Shown here one piece after another: positions 24,881-37,954 of a stretch of 64,000 bases of DNA. How positions within the stretch are numbered: the stretch's first letter is position 1; the number at the start of each line of letters is the position of its first letter. The position numbers and the translations under genes were made by a program. The stretch spans positions 186,001 through 250,000 of the forward strand of contig JACATO010000089.1 of NCBI GenBank assembly GCA_018389105.1, given 5' to 3'. The notes below the pieces were generated by a model. The model did not search any database, was not told the DNA's origin, and saw nothing but the letters and a program-made list of their open reading frames with translations. This stretch comes from Nautilus pompilius. Lineage: Eukaryota > Mollusca > Cephalopoda > Nautilida > Nautilidae.

Positions 24881-25063
24881 ATGGACGTGCATTTGCTTGT
24901 TTTTCTCCTTTGCTGTAATTTAGGTGGAACAGTTGTGGTTGACATACAGGTGAAAGTATACCCAAATACTGCTAATGAAAGCATACACGTCAACAACACT
25001 AGCAAACTCAGTATTCCCACGTTTTCAAAACAACAAACAACCCTGTTATCATTTCAGCTTTAA
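24881..25063 (+). CDS. Possible small secreted protein or first coding exon
   Basis: The ATG at 24881 (context GTCATGG) opens a frame of 60 codons. Residues 2-15 form a hydrophobic signal-peptide-like core (VHLLVFLLCCNLGG). A hydrophilic part follows with two N-glycosylation sequons (NES, NTS) and no cysteine after the signal. A donor-like CATACAG|GTGAAA lies at 24948-24949, so it could instead be a first coding exon ending after VVVDIQ. An acceptor-like TTTGCTGTAATTTAG also falls inside the signal segment. No family is recognised. Confidence 0.27.
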   Translation: MDVHLLVFLLCCNLGGTVVVDIQVKVYPNTANESIHVNNTSKLSIPTFSKQQTTLLSFQL

Positions 25064-25069
25064 TCTCAG

Positions 25070-26400
25070 CAACCGCTTTTGCTTTTATTGATTCTCTTCA
25101 TCGTCAACAACAAAAAATCCTGTATCTGCGCAACATCAGAACAGCATAAACAAAGGAGAGATTTAAACAAACATCCAGTGCAACAACAACAACAACAACA
25201 AAAGGCAGGCAAAGCACTGATATTATTTATGTGGACTGTCAGATCTTGTTTACCTGATAAAGATTGTTCAGCTACTGGAAGGCAGAGGCTTTGCTATGTG
25301 GATGGGTTTGGTGCTGAAATCATTATCCACCCTCCCTTCCCATATGAGTGGAACTCTCTGTTGTTATTTACACCCCAAAGAAGAATAAAAGATACCATGG
25401 AATTGAATGCCAGATCCCCAAGTAATCTGTTACAAACAAAAACAAAGAAAACAGCTCTTTTCTTTTCATCAGTGAAAGGAAGATGCAGATGGATAAGATC
25501 ACAAAATAGTAGAAAAGAATCTCAAGTAAAAACTTTTTTTCTCTCTCTCTCTCTCCTTTGTCAGAATCTGGAGTCGGTCTCGCATTTCTGTGAGGCAGGT
25601 GAAAATAATTCAGGAAAATGGCGGCAATTTATTTTGATGAAGCATGACGTGCCATTCTTTTAGGATCTCATGGCTAAGGGGCATCTTGATGGGAGGTAGA
25701 AAATAGGAAAAAAATGAAACTAATTGTTTTTCAAAAATTGCAAGCAATTCCGGTGAATTTAAACAACTGTTCTTTCCTAATAATACTGCTCAAAAGCATA
25801 AAGAAAATAAACATGCAGAGATATTAAACATATGATTTAAAAATCCATTTATATTTTTATTTCTGTTTACTCAATTTTGTTTTATTTTTTTGAAGGACAA
25901 AAGGTTCCTATATACACACACACACTGAGGACTGGCCAACCCACTTGGTAGTAAGGAACCACAAATATCAGGTGGTTTGAATCTGTAGAACAATTCATGA
26001 CGAAATCATCCTATTTACCTTCAACCACTGAGCAGTGATGGGTTGGCACCGGGGGAAGGAACAGATAAAAACATAAAAACAAGCAAAATAATATTTAGAG
26101 ATATTTGTTTTGTGTTTTTTTTTAACCCTGAAATCATGATTTAAAAAAAAAAAACTTAATATGAAATAAATTAGGATAAGACCGATCAGAAGAAACAAAA
26201 GTATCAACCAAGTGCCCCAAAAACATTCTTTCTCAGGACTAGACCCTGATGATGGAGACGGGGAGAGATTTCCTAAAATGTGAGTTCATTAGAAAGTTGT
26301 ATTGTTGCTAATAAAGTGGTAGGTAAAGTCTGAATTGACCCTTGAACATATACATTTATTTTTATACATTGTGCTGTCATACACCAGTCTCAACAATAGA
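25070..26400. other. No supported gene; CAA and CT tracts
   Basis: A 194-codon plus-strand frame at 25079-25663 is the longest in the window, but it starts at TTG and crosses a CAA run (25181-25201) and a CT run (about 25540-25556). It has no recognisable domain and is probably chance. The rest is AT-rich with a short CA run near 25915. Confidence 0.4.
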
Positions 26401-26419
26401 GACAACCTCTCTACGTTTG

Positions 26420-26710
26420 AGACAATCATGGTGACCGTGTAGCACCATGGTTATTGCTTATTCCAAACATGAGGAGCCCAGCACTTCCATCTTTGGAAGA
26501 AAACTCCAAGCAGAACTCTTCAAATTTAAATGTAAGAGGAAAATGGAAAGTCCAGAGAAAGCCCATACGACTGGCTGGTGAAGAAGAGTGAGAAGAAACC
26601 ACACCAAGGGAGGTATGTATGCCAGACTGAGCTGACTGACTGAGAATTGAACTCAGGCCTTCTTCTCTTGATAGTCCAGCAGTATAAACACTGGGCTAAT
26701 AGTTTTCCCT
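26420..26710 (-). mobile_element. tRNA-derived SINE, family 1
   Basis: The minus strand contains the A-box-like head near 26700, CTGAGTTCAATTCTCAG as B-box-like sequence, CTCAGTCTGGCATACATAC and TTCTCACTCTTCTTCACCAG. This is one of the longer copies. Confidence 0.75.
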
Positions 26711-28299
26711 TTTTATTCCTATTTTACACAAAACAGATTGTGAGTAACAATATATTTACCCTTCAAAAATTATTTGGATACCAAAGGTTCCTAACAATTT
26801 CAAGAGCCACTTATACATGCATTAACCATTAATTTTTATTCTTTGAAGACTGGCCAAAGGGTTATGTCCCCTGCTTTTTCAGTCAATTGGTGGTGGGTTC
26901 TATAGTCAAGAGATCAAACCATAAAGAACCTGCACAATTACAGATTTCTAGTTGGGTAAATTAATTTACACAAAGATCTGTGCTGATGCTGATAATTAAG
27001 TTGTACCAAAATAATGAACAAGGATACTGTTATTCCTCTGCAATACTTCCCTTCAATTAGAGAGGCTCCTCAGCAGTTTGCAGAGAGAGTGATGATGTGG
27101 GCTGTTAGCCTTTCTGATCAGGCAGATTAGTTAACTTATGAGGTGGTATGAGCCTTCAGGAGCATAAGTCTTAAGAACCTTCTAGAATTCCTTTTGAAAG
27201 GTGGATTGGCTGGTTTGAGGAAAAGTCACTGACTGGACATTAATTACAGCCAGATAACTAAATCACTGCTACCAGCATAGAAAGTGTGGCTTCTACTAAT
27301 CCGACACTGGTAGCATATAGCACTGGCACACAGAAAACTGTACCACTTAAATAGATTAAGTCTTTTTAACCAAAGAGAGTCCACAAACATTGATAGAACC
27401 AGATTCTACAATCCATACACCTTTCCTTTCAACTTGGAGTTAAAAGCACCAACAACAAACCTATGAACATCCAAGTTACTACTTTATTTAAATAACTACT
27501 AACCCTTTATACTAACATTCTTTATAAGGGTATTACACCTACATTCACCTAAACGCCATACAGCTCTGTGCACAACCTATGACATACACAAAATTGTCTG
27601 TTGTTTTCTTAAGAAAGCTATGGAAAGTGACAAAAGTTTTACGTTACTAGAACTCTCTTGAAATTAAAATTAACGATTAAATTGTAGAAATTATCTTTTT
27701 TTTTTTTCATTTATGAGAAAAATTTAAGTCTTTATTAACAAACCGGTGTTCCCATAATTTCCGACATTATACAAACAAAAGATGTTCCTATTTTCTTTTA
27801 GCAATTTAGGGTTATTTTTTTTCTTTCTGAAATAAATTAAAAAACAAACAGAAATATCTAGAATACATTTACTTTCCCCTGTGGAATTCCAGCTCCTGTG
27901 CAGGTACCCTTTTGTGATTTCCAATGCAAAGAAAAGAAAGTCTGTTTTTGAATATTCTGTCTGCACAACAAAAATAAAATAAATATTCTAATTCTTATTC
28001 AATATGATTCTGGGATGTTTTTCACCCATGTAATTCCAGGAAAGATGATTCCAAGAAAATATTGCTTTAAACAACCACAGCTAGAAATATTGTTAATTTT
28101 GGTGGGTTGGGTTGGGGGTGGGCAATTATGAGAACTAAGTTTTGTTTTCTTAATAGAAACATATTAATTAAATTATACTTGTGCTGACATGTCTCAGAAA
28201 ATGGAGGCAACATCAAACGCCCTGGTAGAAGGTTCTTGGTTGTTGTGTGAACCACATTTGTACCACCTGTGAATCTTGTGATTACTAGACATTTTTTTT

Positions 28300-28630
28300 T
28301 TTTACTTTGAAGAGGATCTTTCAGGCAAATTCAAATGGAGAAAGATCCAGACTGTATGGAAAACATGGCAGAGGTCCAATGTGTTGCTGGTGCCAAACGC
28401 AGTGTGTGATTCCAACATTGTCGTGCTGTAAACAGAATGCTTTTCGTTGGTGGCACTGCTGGAGCGTAGTGGTCAATCTTCATCCAATACTAATGTTAGG
28501 CCATCTTTAAACCTGTCCAACCGCTAAAGACACCTCCCTTCGCCTGTACAGTTCTCTCCATATTGCGCCAACATTCTTCAGTGAATTTCAGTAGCAGAAC
28601 ACCTTCGACCCATTGGAAACAAATTACAAA
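28300..28630 (-). mobile_element. Internally deleted mariner transposase relic
   Basis: The minus strand near 28510 reads RFKDGLTLVLDED, like the RFK-G-x-D linker of mariner transposases. Further on it reads HDNVGITHCVWHQQH, with the catalytic HDN, and PCFPYSLDLSPFEFA, matching the PYSPDLAPSDF motif with Glu where the last catalytic Asp is expected. The section holding the first catalytic Asp is missing, so the copy is internally deleted. Frame changes and stops are present. Ends not resolved. Confidence 0.6.
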
Positions 28631-28799
28631 CGACTGCACTTCTCTGATGCAGAGCCATGTTGTTTATCTCCTCACTAGCACCGCAAGCACACAGCATCTG
28701 AACAAGAGAGTGCATTCAGTTACTCATACATCAATGCTGCTTGGTGGTAGAACAGTTACCACTTTGTTGCACACAGAAAAAAAAGTACTACTGTAAACA

Positions 28800-31700
28800 T
28801 TTCCTTCAATTCCTGAAACACTCGTATTAAAAAAATTGTTCGAGTTTCCAAAAGTTTCAAACTTAGATGTATATATGCATGTGGAAGTACGTAGCTCTAT
28901 GGTTTCATTAAACCTAAACTGCTTTCTTATGACAGAAAGTTCCTTTGTCAGTCAGTGAAACTCAGTTTAAAGATGGAAATGATAATTTTCAATCCATTTA
29001 CTTACTGAAAATGTAAAGTTTGCTTTTGGCAACAAGCTTATAGTTATGTACTCATATATATAGAGAGAAACAGCATTCAACCTTGAGAACCATCTCGGAT
29101 GAAGGCCCCAGTAGCTACTACCAATAACAGGCCTACACCAACGTCTATGAGCAAAGAAAGGAAGAAACCCCATTTGTAAATTTAAATTCACAATTCCGCA
29201 TACACAATGAGAAAGGCAAGCATTAAACAGTGACATAAAGAACTGCAATCAGAAACCACAATACAGACAAGGATATACGAGTGGAAGTGAAATAAGCATT
29301 CGCTTACGTGTACTTGGTTGTAACAAGAACATGTATATATATGTATAAAAAACAACATCTGCCTGGATCTGTTATTGAGAAGTACCTGGTGAGATTTGTA
29401 GCCGCCAGTTCGATGCGCTATCCATTTCTAGAAAAACAAAAGTATCACTTCGAGCTTACAATAAATCAAAGAAAACATAAGAGCAAAACCTAATTGGATA
29501 TTTCCCCCTTTTCAAACTTTGTTCCCTTGCATCATACACAGACAATAAGATAGAAATTTATCGTCGCTGCTATTTTACCGTATTACCATAAATAATCCAA
29601 ATTTTTCCCCTTTTGGATTACACTTCATCGCTCTCGGTTTTTGACATCCATTCATGTCGTGCGATCAGATAAATGCAAAAGACTACCCACTGCCATCAGT
29701 TGTTTGCTTGTTTGTTTTTAATGAAAACAAAGACTTTTAAAAAGAATTCATCTTTGTGTTTTGAACATCACCAAAACCAAAAGGAGAGAGAGAGACCACA
29801 TTAAGTTTAAAGCTATTATCACCCAATCGTAACTGAAATTTCAGATGATTAAGGAAAAATATAATTAATGTAGCTTATTAAAAAATCTCTTATATCCATG
29901 AAAGTATAAAAACAAATTTGCATTCAAGTTTTTAAGAAAAGAAAAGTTTTTTTCCCACCCCCTTACTCAGGAAGTATGCTTTTATGCTAGTGTAATTTAA
30001 CAGCTCAATGTTTCTAGAACCCTGTTAACATAGAGTCTGAAAGATAATGGCTCCTTGACCTTTTGACTTGAAGAACTGGCAACAAGACAATTCTATTCTC
30101 AAAAAGAAATTTTCATGGTTTAATAAGATGGATATTTGCTGACAGAATTACATTTTGTTTTTTCCTGAAAAGCTCAAATCAGGAATATAGCTTGGTCTCT
30201 GAAAAATCATTGTAACAGAGAGGATGCCAAGGTACCAACATGTGGCATCTAGCTGGAAACCATTGCAGACAATCACAACTGTATACGCTTGATTTTGTTG
30301 CTCTTCTCAACATCTGCAGATGATAATAACAGGATTGTGAGCATTAATCTAGTAATCTGAACTTGCTGCCTCTTGTAAGTAAAGTTGGTGAAGCAGAGAA
30401 AATTAAAATTACTTCTCAACAAAAAGAGAAGAACTAAGAGAAGCAATACTCAGAGTAAAGTCACTTGTAGCTGTGCCAAGATCTCCAATTTCCATTTAGC
30501 TGCTCTTCACTTCTACAGCTCTGTTTGTGGCATGGAGCATTGTAGGCAACACTATGAAGATAGGGCTTTTGTCTCTGGTCCAACAACCCTTCTCAGCTTG
30601 CCTGACGAGGGTGTTGGCAACCAGCAGAAGTAGCTGACATTTCTGCCAACACCATTCCTGACAGACAAGGGAGCCAGAAAAGGTCTTCTGGGTGAGAGAC
30701 CAAAGTTAAAGGAACTGTTATAATGAAGACTAATAATTCAGCAGCCATTCTCCTGGACACCTATTTCACATGCTAACTTGAAAGAAATCAGACTAGCTGG
30801 TGATGATAGCAACAATAACAAAAAGAGTTGGTAAGTAATTATTGATCTTCCCATACACTGTCCATACTGGTAATTATAAAAGACAATTTCAAAACACAAT
30901 AAACAAAGTCTACCAGACCAGGAATAGTGAGATTTTGAAAATCTTATGCTGAAACCTGTCAAAATATATCTGGACTGATACATTGTTCCATTAGAAACCA
31001 TATCAAAGTAGAGTTTAAAAATATTTCTTTTAATTAAATGTACCTCAGAATAAATCAATCTTTCATTCAAGATGCAACAGAGAGCCTGTGATAAAGTTAT
31101 GCACTAATGTGCCATTTTAAAATTAAATTCAGACTGATAATCAATGATTCATTTTAAGCTAGTAAATAGGATTGTTTAGGCATCAATGCTGTATCTTTTC
31201 TAATTTAAATAATCATTTGTTCGAGTATACCTATTTCCATGGATTTTAAAACAAAATAAAGCAATATACAAACATAGATTCATGCAAAAAAATCAAGTCT
31301 GATTTATTTAACATCAATACGAATAACTGTAAAACAAAAATGACAAGAAAAGGTTTTGTGTTTTGCCTTGATTCACTGTCATTTAAGAATGGAAATTCTT
31401 TGTATAACTGCTTCACATTTTTTTCTCTTGTCTCTATTTTCTGTTTGCATCTGATGATTATGCAACTGCACTACAGCATCAAAAGTTGTACTGTGCCCAA
31501 GAATACCAATGTCTGCCTACAATATATAGTAGTATTAAACACACCCTTCTTATTAGATGAAAGAATTCTTTCAGATTTTGACTTGTTTATTTTCTAAAGC
31601 ATCCAATTCTATGAACAATTGGGATTCTTCTATCCAAGCCATGCTAATGTTAAAGGTCAAATAATTTCTAATATCTTTCAATATTTAAAAAAAATGTCTA

Positions 31701-33300
31701 TATTTAAACTAAAGTAAGTATTCAATATATTTGCAGCATTAAAAAATTGATTTCAAATGCCAAGTTTATTCAGTATCTACTTTTCAAGATAAATAATAGT
31801 TCTGCTCAAGCTGTCCCTTAATTACATGCTTCTTACAATCCTAAATTAGATGTGAGTTCTTTTCCAGATCCAGAAATAAAACCAAACTGAACAATTTATT
31901 TGCTTAAGAGTTTATCCATAATGCTATTTCAACTAAGTTGGTCCTGCATGTTTAGAAAATTTTCATCAGGAGTTATCCATCACTTCTTGAATGGAACTCT
32001 TCAGTGTCACTTAAGAATCAATACAATCAGACATTTTGAGAGCTAACCACCATAAAAAAACCAAAGTTGTACAAACAAAGAAAGAAAAATTTGACATTTA
32101 AAAGGAAAAAAAAGGTTTAGTTAATGGATTGTAGTTTCATACAATTCTTTGCCAAGTATAATTGTTACATATGAAAGTTTAAGTAATTAGGAAAAACTAA
32201 ATATCTGCTAAGCAAACAGGGTTGCCAGAATTTATACAAATCAAGGAATCTATGCAAATTTTTAATCCTCTATAACCAATCCCTATTTATCTCTTATTGA
32301 AAATTCCCAAACTACATTTTAAATCCATTTTACAAATACATTGTGTTATTTGGTGTATTTGTCTGAGAAAATGCCAAAGAGGTAGTTTCTGGTTTTATCT
32401 TAAAATTCAGGATTCTTAAAGCAAAACCATTATCCCTCAAATAAACCCCAGAGAAAAATATGGTCTGATAAAAATATTCAATGCGTATAATAATAATAAT
32501 AATAATAATGAGAAAATTTAGCTATACAGAAATATGTAAGAAAAAAAAATTAGAAACATTTAACTGCATGAATACTTTATTTATAGTTGTCAAACAAGCA
32601 AAAGACAAGAAAAATAAAGTAGAGCCTCCTGCATCTTTTCATTTAACCAGCTTCTATAGGTGAGTTCCACCTTAGCCACTTGTGTATTGCAGCATGATTA
32701 ATTTAGCTATCTTTTATATGCATGCAACATCTTTCGTGTCTGTACCTTTTCTCTCTACATTTTTTTTTTTAAAAATCAGATCTTTTGATCTTTTTTTTGG
32801 TTTTCTTCTTTTGTCTAACATGCAGTATCACTAGAGATTGCATTTTTCATTGTTTTGTTAAGCCAGGTGTCAAGATGTTTTATAAAGGTAATGCATTTTT
32901 TCCTTGCAAGATCAAAAATAACTGAAATTACACAAGTGAATGGCACAATTTCAATTACACAGTAGTAGCATGCAAAAGCACATGTAACAATGGCATCCCC
33001 ATCTTGAATATCGATTGTGGTTTCACATCACCAGTCACCAACTTTCTGTATGCAATTAAAATGTCATATTCCACACTTTCACTCCATCATTACGGTGATT
33101 CACAAAGAGGCAAAGAACCAGCTAAATTATATAAAACCTCATTGTCATGAGATACCTATCCAAGCCATTATGAAGCCCCTTATTTTAATTTTCACCATCT
33201 TGGCAAATAAATCATTAAATGTTAGCCATCTTTAATGCCATAAAACCTACCAATGTCTTCTGTTTAGCCTGCTGTGATAAATGAATTCTTTTACTTAACA
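28800..33300. other. AT-rich unique sequence, no supported gene
   Basis: The part 30200-30720 is somewhat richer in GC and lacks AT runs. A minus-strand frame at 30738-31070 (110 codons) has no recognised motif and no good splice sites. Short AAT repeats occur at about 32488-32510. Nothing else stands out. Confidence 0.4.
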
Positions 33301-33313
33301 ATGTTACTTTCAG

Positions 33314-33501
33314 ATGAGAAAGGGGGGAAAAAAAAAGAGAGCAATTTTACTTTTTCTTCCTCTCCCAAAACCGATTATGATAAACAACTGGTGCTATCCA
33401 GTTCCCAAACTAGGAGTTGCTTGCAGTGGTTTTTTAAAGTCGTAATCTTTATGGAGATAAGTGACACTAAATCTGGACTGGGTGTTTCTGCAATGTGGTA
33501 A
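33314..33501 (+). CDS. Weak candidate terminal exon
   Basis: An acceptor (CAATGTTACTTTCAG) is followed in entry phase 1 by an open frame of about 61 codons. It starts EKGGKKKESNFTFSSSPK and ends GLGVSAMW with a stop. The peptide is Lys/Ser-rich and low in complexity. AATAAA lies some 230 bases on, in AT-rich DNA. No family recognised. Confidence 0.18.
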
Positions 33502-34413
33502 CTAATAGACCACACAACAAAGCTAATACTTTAGGAATTTCAATCTTAGACCACTCTATACAGCAGCCATCATATCTGATATATAAGTAATATTCAATCA
33601 CAGTGTGCATCCTTGGTTTCTAAAACCACCAGAATAAGCAAGATTTTATTAAAATTGAAGTCTGTCTTGTGTTTGGCTCCTCCCTTTTGGGACCGCCCAA
33701 AATAAGACACCATTAATTAAATATGCAATAAATATCTTGGAAAATGTGTCAACTATAACTGCAAGATCTGTACATAACAGTGTCATTTTAAATTTGAATA
33801 AAGCACCTGTAAGTTTTTTTTAAAAAAAAATAGAGATTTATTTCCAATTAGAATTAAAACTGTTATTATAAAAAATTGAGATTCTTGGGAATTTATTAGA
33901 CATGTATACACTGTATAAAAAAACAACAACAAAAAAGCAGAATCAGAAATGTCTATACGGGAGCCTTAAAATTGCACCCAATTACCCTAGTACAGATTGA
34001 ACCATAAGGGCTGCAAGACACAGCATCATCCTCATTAAAATAGCCCTTTGTAACAACAAATTTGTATTGTTCCAATCCAATGTATTTTGCATTTTACCAC
34101 GATTAAATATACAGCCATAGTACTTCTAGACTGGGCACCCCAGGTGCTACAAGTGAGGTAAAAACTGATGTGCTATGTGCAGGGCTAATTAAGTCAAATT
34201 TTGAAGTATCATCTTCTCCATCAGTCAGCATTCATAGTCTTTATATTGCTTACTAGTACAGTACTGTGTGTATGACTACTGCCATGCTCTTCCAATGTAT
34301 AGCAGGCACACAACAGTTTTTTAACAAACACTGTACAAGATGTGCTAATAGCCTAAATAAATGTAGGTGGCTTTATTAAAGTAATATGTTAAAAAATTTT
34401 TCTCTTTCAGCAA

Positions 34414-34427
34414 GTTTCCATAGCAAC
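34414..34427 (+). promoter_or_regulatory. RFX X-box motif
   Basis: GTTTCCATAGCAAC matches the published 14-base X-box consensus GTTNCCATRGNAAC at every position. RFX factors bind this site, often in ciliary gene promoters. It sits in a block (about 34410-34850) with few AT runs. No start site or gene is identified beside it, so function is inferred. Confidence 0.4.
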
Positions 34428-36384
34428 AACAAATTTTGGTTGATTGGTTTGTTGATGAAACGACTATGAGCTGTACAGAGGACCACTGCAGTGCTTAGTC
34501 ACAGAGTACATTGTAAGTTAGCCTCAAGTCTGTCATTTGTTATCTGGCATCTTAGAAAGCCAGATGCTGTTTACCTGGAGGTAGATGTATACCAGCTAAT
34601 TAAGTCAGAACAAACATCAGGCAACGTCACTCTGAACAGCAGTATTTCTTGTTTCCTATACTGCAAATTGCCCTGCAGCATACATTTTTACTGCTAATTA
34701 CAACAAACCAGCTTCCTGAACCTAGGGCGATGAATTTAGCATCAATTTCTACAAGCCTTAACATATCAGCATGTTATGTAGCAGTTCCAGTCTTGGGTCT
34801 TATCGTACCAAGTACTTTGGCTACATGTAGTTGGTAGAAGATAAAAGCCAGGTATTGAAAAGGGAGAGATGCAAAAGTATAAAAGCGCACAATAAAAAAA
34901 TGTAATGCATAGCATTCAGTTTTTCAGACATGAAAATGCAGATAAATCAGCCAGCCTGTTGCTCGGTGGCTAAATGAAGCAGTAATGCCTGGAGGAACTT
35001 CGCACAATGCTAACCAGGTCTCCATAAATGCTGTAGAGTTTTCAATTAATAAGCTGTAAAGCTTCCAGAATTATTTATACACAGTTTGTTTTATACAAAA
35101 TCCTGCATGTATTTAATGTCTGTAGGTTGGTGAGAGCTAAATGCTTAACAGAAAACGACTTACAAAAGTTTAAATGGACAATAAAAACAAAGATGCTTAA
35201 TATCAAGAAACAAGGTTCCTAACAGAACATTAAAATATTCTTTCATGTTTTACAGAGCTTTTTGCTCTCTCAAACAGCAGTACTACACAAGTCCAATGCA
35301 ACTGGGTGGTTTCTCCAGTCATCTCTTCTCACCTGCCAGAAGATTCAAGATGCTACCCAGTAAAGGGCTGTGGAATTGCAATAACTCCTTTTTAAATCTT
35401 GATCATAAAATTTTTCAGTCAATGAGAGATGGCAACGCCTTAAGTCTTGATAGTTAAGGATGTGAGAGGAGTTTACTCTTTTTTTCTCTTTTGATTTTCC
35501 ACTTTTAACCATATTTATTGAGATCCCATTTTCAAATATAGCAAATGATCATAGCACTCTAATTTGTTTATGTATTCATTATATAGTATTCAGACCATAT
35601 TAAGTTGATACAGTAAAATTTGTACTGATGAGCATTTTAATCCTTCACATACCATGCCACTTTTGACTTTGCTTATACCACCTTGGATAAGCCTAGAAGC
35701 ACTAATTAACATTTGTATTAAAATGGGTATATATACTTAGTCAAATATAATTAAAGTGAAAAACAACAACAACATTGGGTTTGAATGATAAGGATTTTTC
35801 AACACAAATGGTTATATTAAAGAGAAGGAGCTGTAGTTGGCCCCCATAATTCAACTTGTGCTGAATAGAACAGATTTAAAGTTTAAGGGAGGTGCAGCAT
35901 AAAGAGGGTTAAAAATCAGAGTTATAGCTTCGTATTTTTTCCCCCCTTTGGTAGAAAATGAAAGTTAAAATGTAAGTTACATTTAATAAAAAAGTTTTGA
36001 TTCTGGCAAAAAAATTCGGATATAACTTCAGCAGAATGTCTGTGCAGAATCTGGGTGCGCGTACAATAAAATTGTGAAACGTAATTCTGCGTATATATAG
36101 CCATGCCAAGTTTCTATACAGGACATTTCTGATCTAAAGGAAAATATTAATGTTATTGTTATTTAATGAGTGGGGGAGACACCTGCAAAAATAGATTGTT
36201 TGCACCTTATTACCAGATTTGCAACAAAATCTCATTTTCAAGAAATCTAATATTGTTGTTTTTTTTTTTGGCACAATGGATTTCTTGTATGCAGATCATC
36301 TGCTTGCTACCTTTCAAGGTTGATTGTAATAAAAATACCACCGTGATATGTATTCAAATAAAAGACGAAAAATTCTAAAAATGA

Positions 36385-36620
36385 ACTAATAAGGGAGGTG
36401 GATGGCTGAGTGTGCCCAGCCTTCTGCGGCAGGTGACATGGTCTGATCCCTGTATAGGCATGGTTTTTCTCCCACGGCTAAACAGAAAGGTACTAGCAGG
36501 AGGGCTTTCCATTCTTGCTAAAGACAGGAGTGCCAAGCCCCTTTGGTGCAAAAATGATCCGGTTTGTTAATAGTAACCATGGCACTATACAAACTCATCA
36601 CACACATCAGCAGTTGCAGA
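36385..36620 (+). mobile_element. tRNA-derived SINE, family 2
   Basis: The head GGTGGATGGCTGAGTGTGCC resembles the 5' end of a Leu/Ser-type tRNA with an A box. TGGTCTGATCCCTG follows as a diverged B box, then a unique body (TTTTTCTCCCACGGCTAAAC). It differs from family 1 in head and body. Confidence 0.55.
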
Positions 36621-37189
36621 CAATGGTGTTTACGAAAGAAGAAATAATTAGAATTAATTTTTTAAATTTCATTAAACCATTAAAATGTAAATAAAGATGA
36701 TAAAAGTTCATACAGCACCATCAGTGTTATGAAAGCTGGTGTCCATAGTCAAAAAAAAAAAAAAAACTTTATGAATTTTCAAATGCTGTCAGGTATCACA
36801 CTATCTACAAAAGTAACTTGCTGGTGTCTAACATACCTACATCAGGTATGTAACTTCTATCATGTTTTCAAAGCAGCCAGCAGTAAATGAAGATGATTTC
36901 GTATAAGCTTAATCATCAAAGTATTAAAAACCTTCCATGTCATCTTAAAAATAAATATCGTGGGAACTGTCATCTAACCCTAACCTAACAGCAGCCAAAA
37001 TTATAAATTAAAACAATATATTTCTTTTTAATGGCGCAAAAGAGAACTGTCTGATGATTTACAGACATTGGTGTTATGTGAACTCCATCTGGCTGAAAGA
37101 TAATACGTGAAAATTTTGAGTAATCATAACTGATTTAACTGGAAGATGGCAGACATGAAGGGAAGTAATTCTCCCCTCTCATCTCTATG

Positions 37190-37420
37190 TGCTACAGAAC
37201 TGCAGACAAATCAGTAGCCTGCGGAGAAAAGCCAGAGGGATAAAATGATTAATCATTAGCCAATTTAACGCACCAGTTGTCCGCAATTAGTGGCTTGATG
37301 CTGTTAATTGTCTAGTGGTAGCCACTTGATGGTTCTAACAGTGAAAGAACAGGAAGAGACTTGTTTGGTGGGAGGACAAGCAGGAATAATAAATACATGA
37401 CAATTCCTAATTTGACAATC
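37190..37420. promoter_or_regulatory. Candidate enhancer with clustered homeodomain sites
   Basis: A non-coding block with normal base composition carries the perfect palindrome TGATTAATCA (37246-37255), CAATTAG (37284-37290) and GTTAATTG (37303-37310) within 65 bases. TAAT-core and paired-homeodomain sites of this kind cluster in developmental enhancers. No open frame spans it. This is inferred from motif density; AT-rich DNA yields such words by chance too. Confidence 0.28.
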
Positions 37421-37954
37421 AGTGAACACCTAGCGTAAGGAACAGTGCCGATTTAGCCAAATGAAAACCTCTTGCTCAATGGGAAATAAGAATGGACTAA
37501 TGCTGCCAGGTTCCTCTTTTGTTTCTTTGTGGTGCACACATGTGGCAAATAGGCACAAAGACAAACCGTGTCATCTTATAATTTTCCAGACAAGACACGA
37601 TAAACATTTCTTTTTTTTTTGGCCTGGAAACTCGCAACAAAGGTGAGACCGCCAGTGTTCTCTCCATAAGTTTATTTTAAATAAATTCTTTATTTAATTT
37701 AAAAACAGAAACTTGGGAATTAGTTTGTTGTGAATTAAAAACGTTCACTGGAGAAATGAAATGTTCCGAGAAGGAATAAGATACACAGAGAGACGGCTGG
37801 CATTAACCACCCAGCAGGTTCCCTGTAACTGTTATACAGCACTGCAAACCCGGTGATAATACCGCCCAGATCTACATTTACTTGTTCCCAAAACACTTAC
37901 GGAAAAAAAAGGGAGCATAATTTTTTTTCAAAATAATAAAATAAGGTTAGAATG

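Noticed and set aside
25079-25663. 194-codon plus-strand frame
   Set aside because: Starts at TTG, crosses CAA and CT microsatellites, has no domain or splice support. Probably chance, although it is the longest frame in the window.
27050-27190. Plus-strand peptide trace resembling retroelement gag
   Set aside because: Too short and too diverged to assign to an LTR element family; no terminal repeats seen.
30738-31070. 110-codon minus frame
   Set aside because: No recognisable motif, and the splice context is poor.
35327-35365. 35-nt minus-strand microexon with GTGAGA donor
   Set aside because: Weak acceptor and too short to judge; phase fits the 42496 exon, but so would many others.
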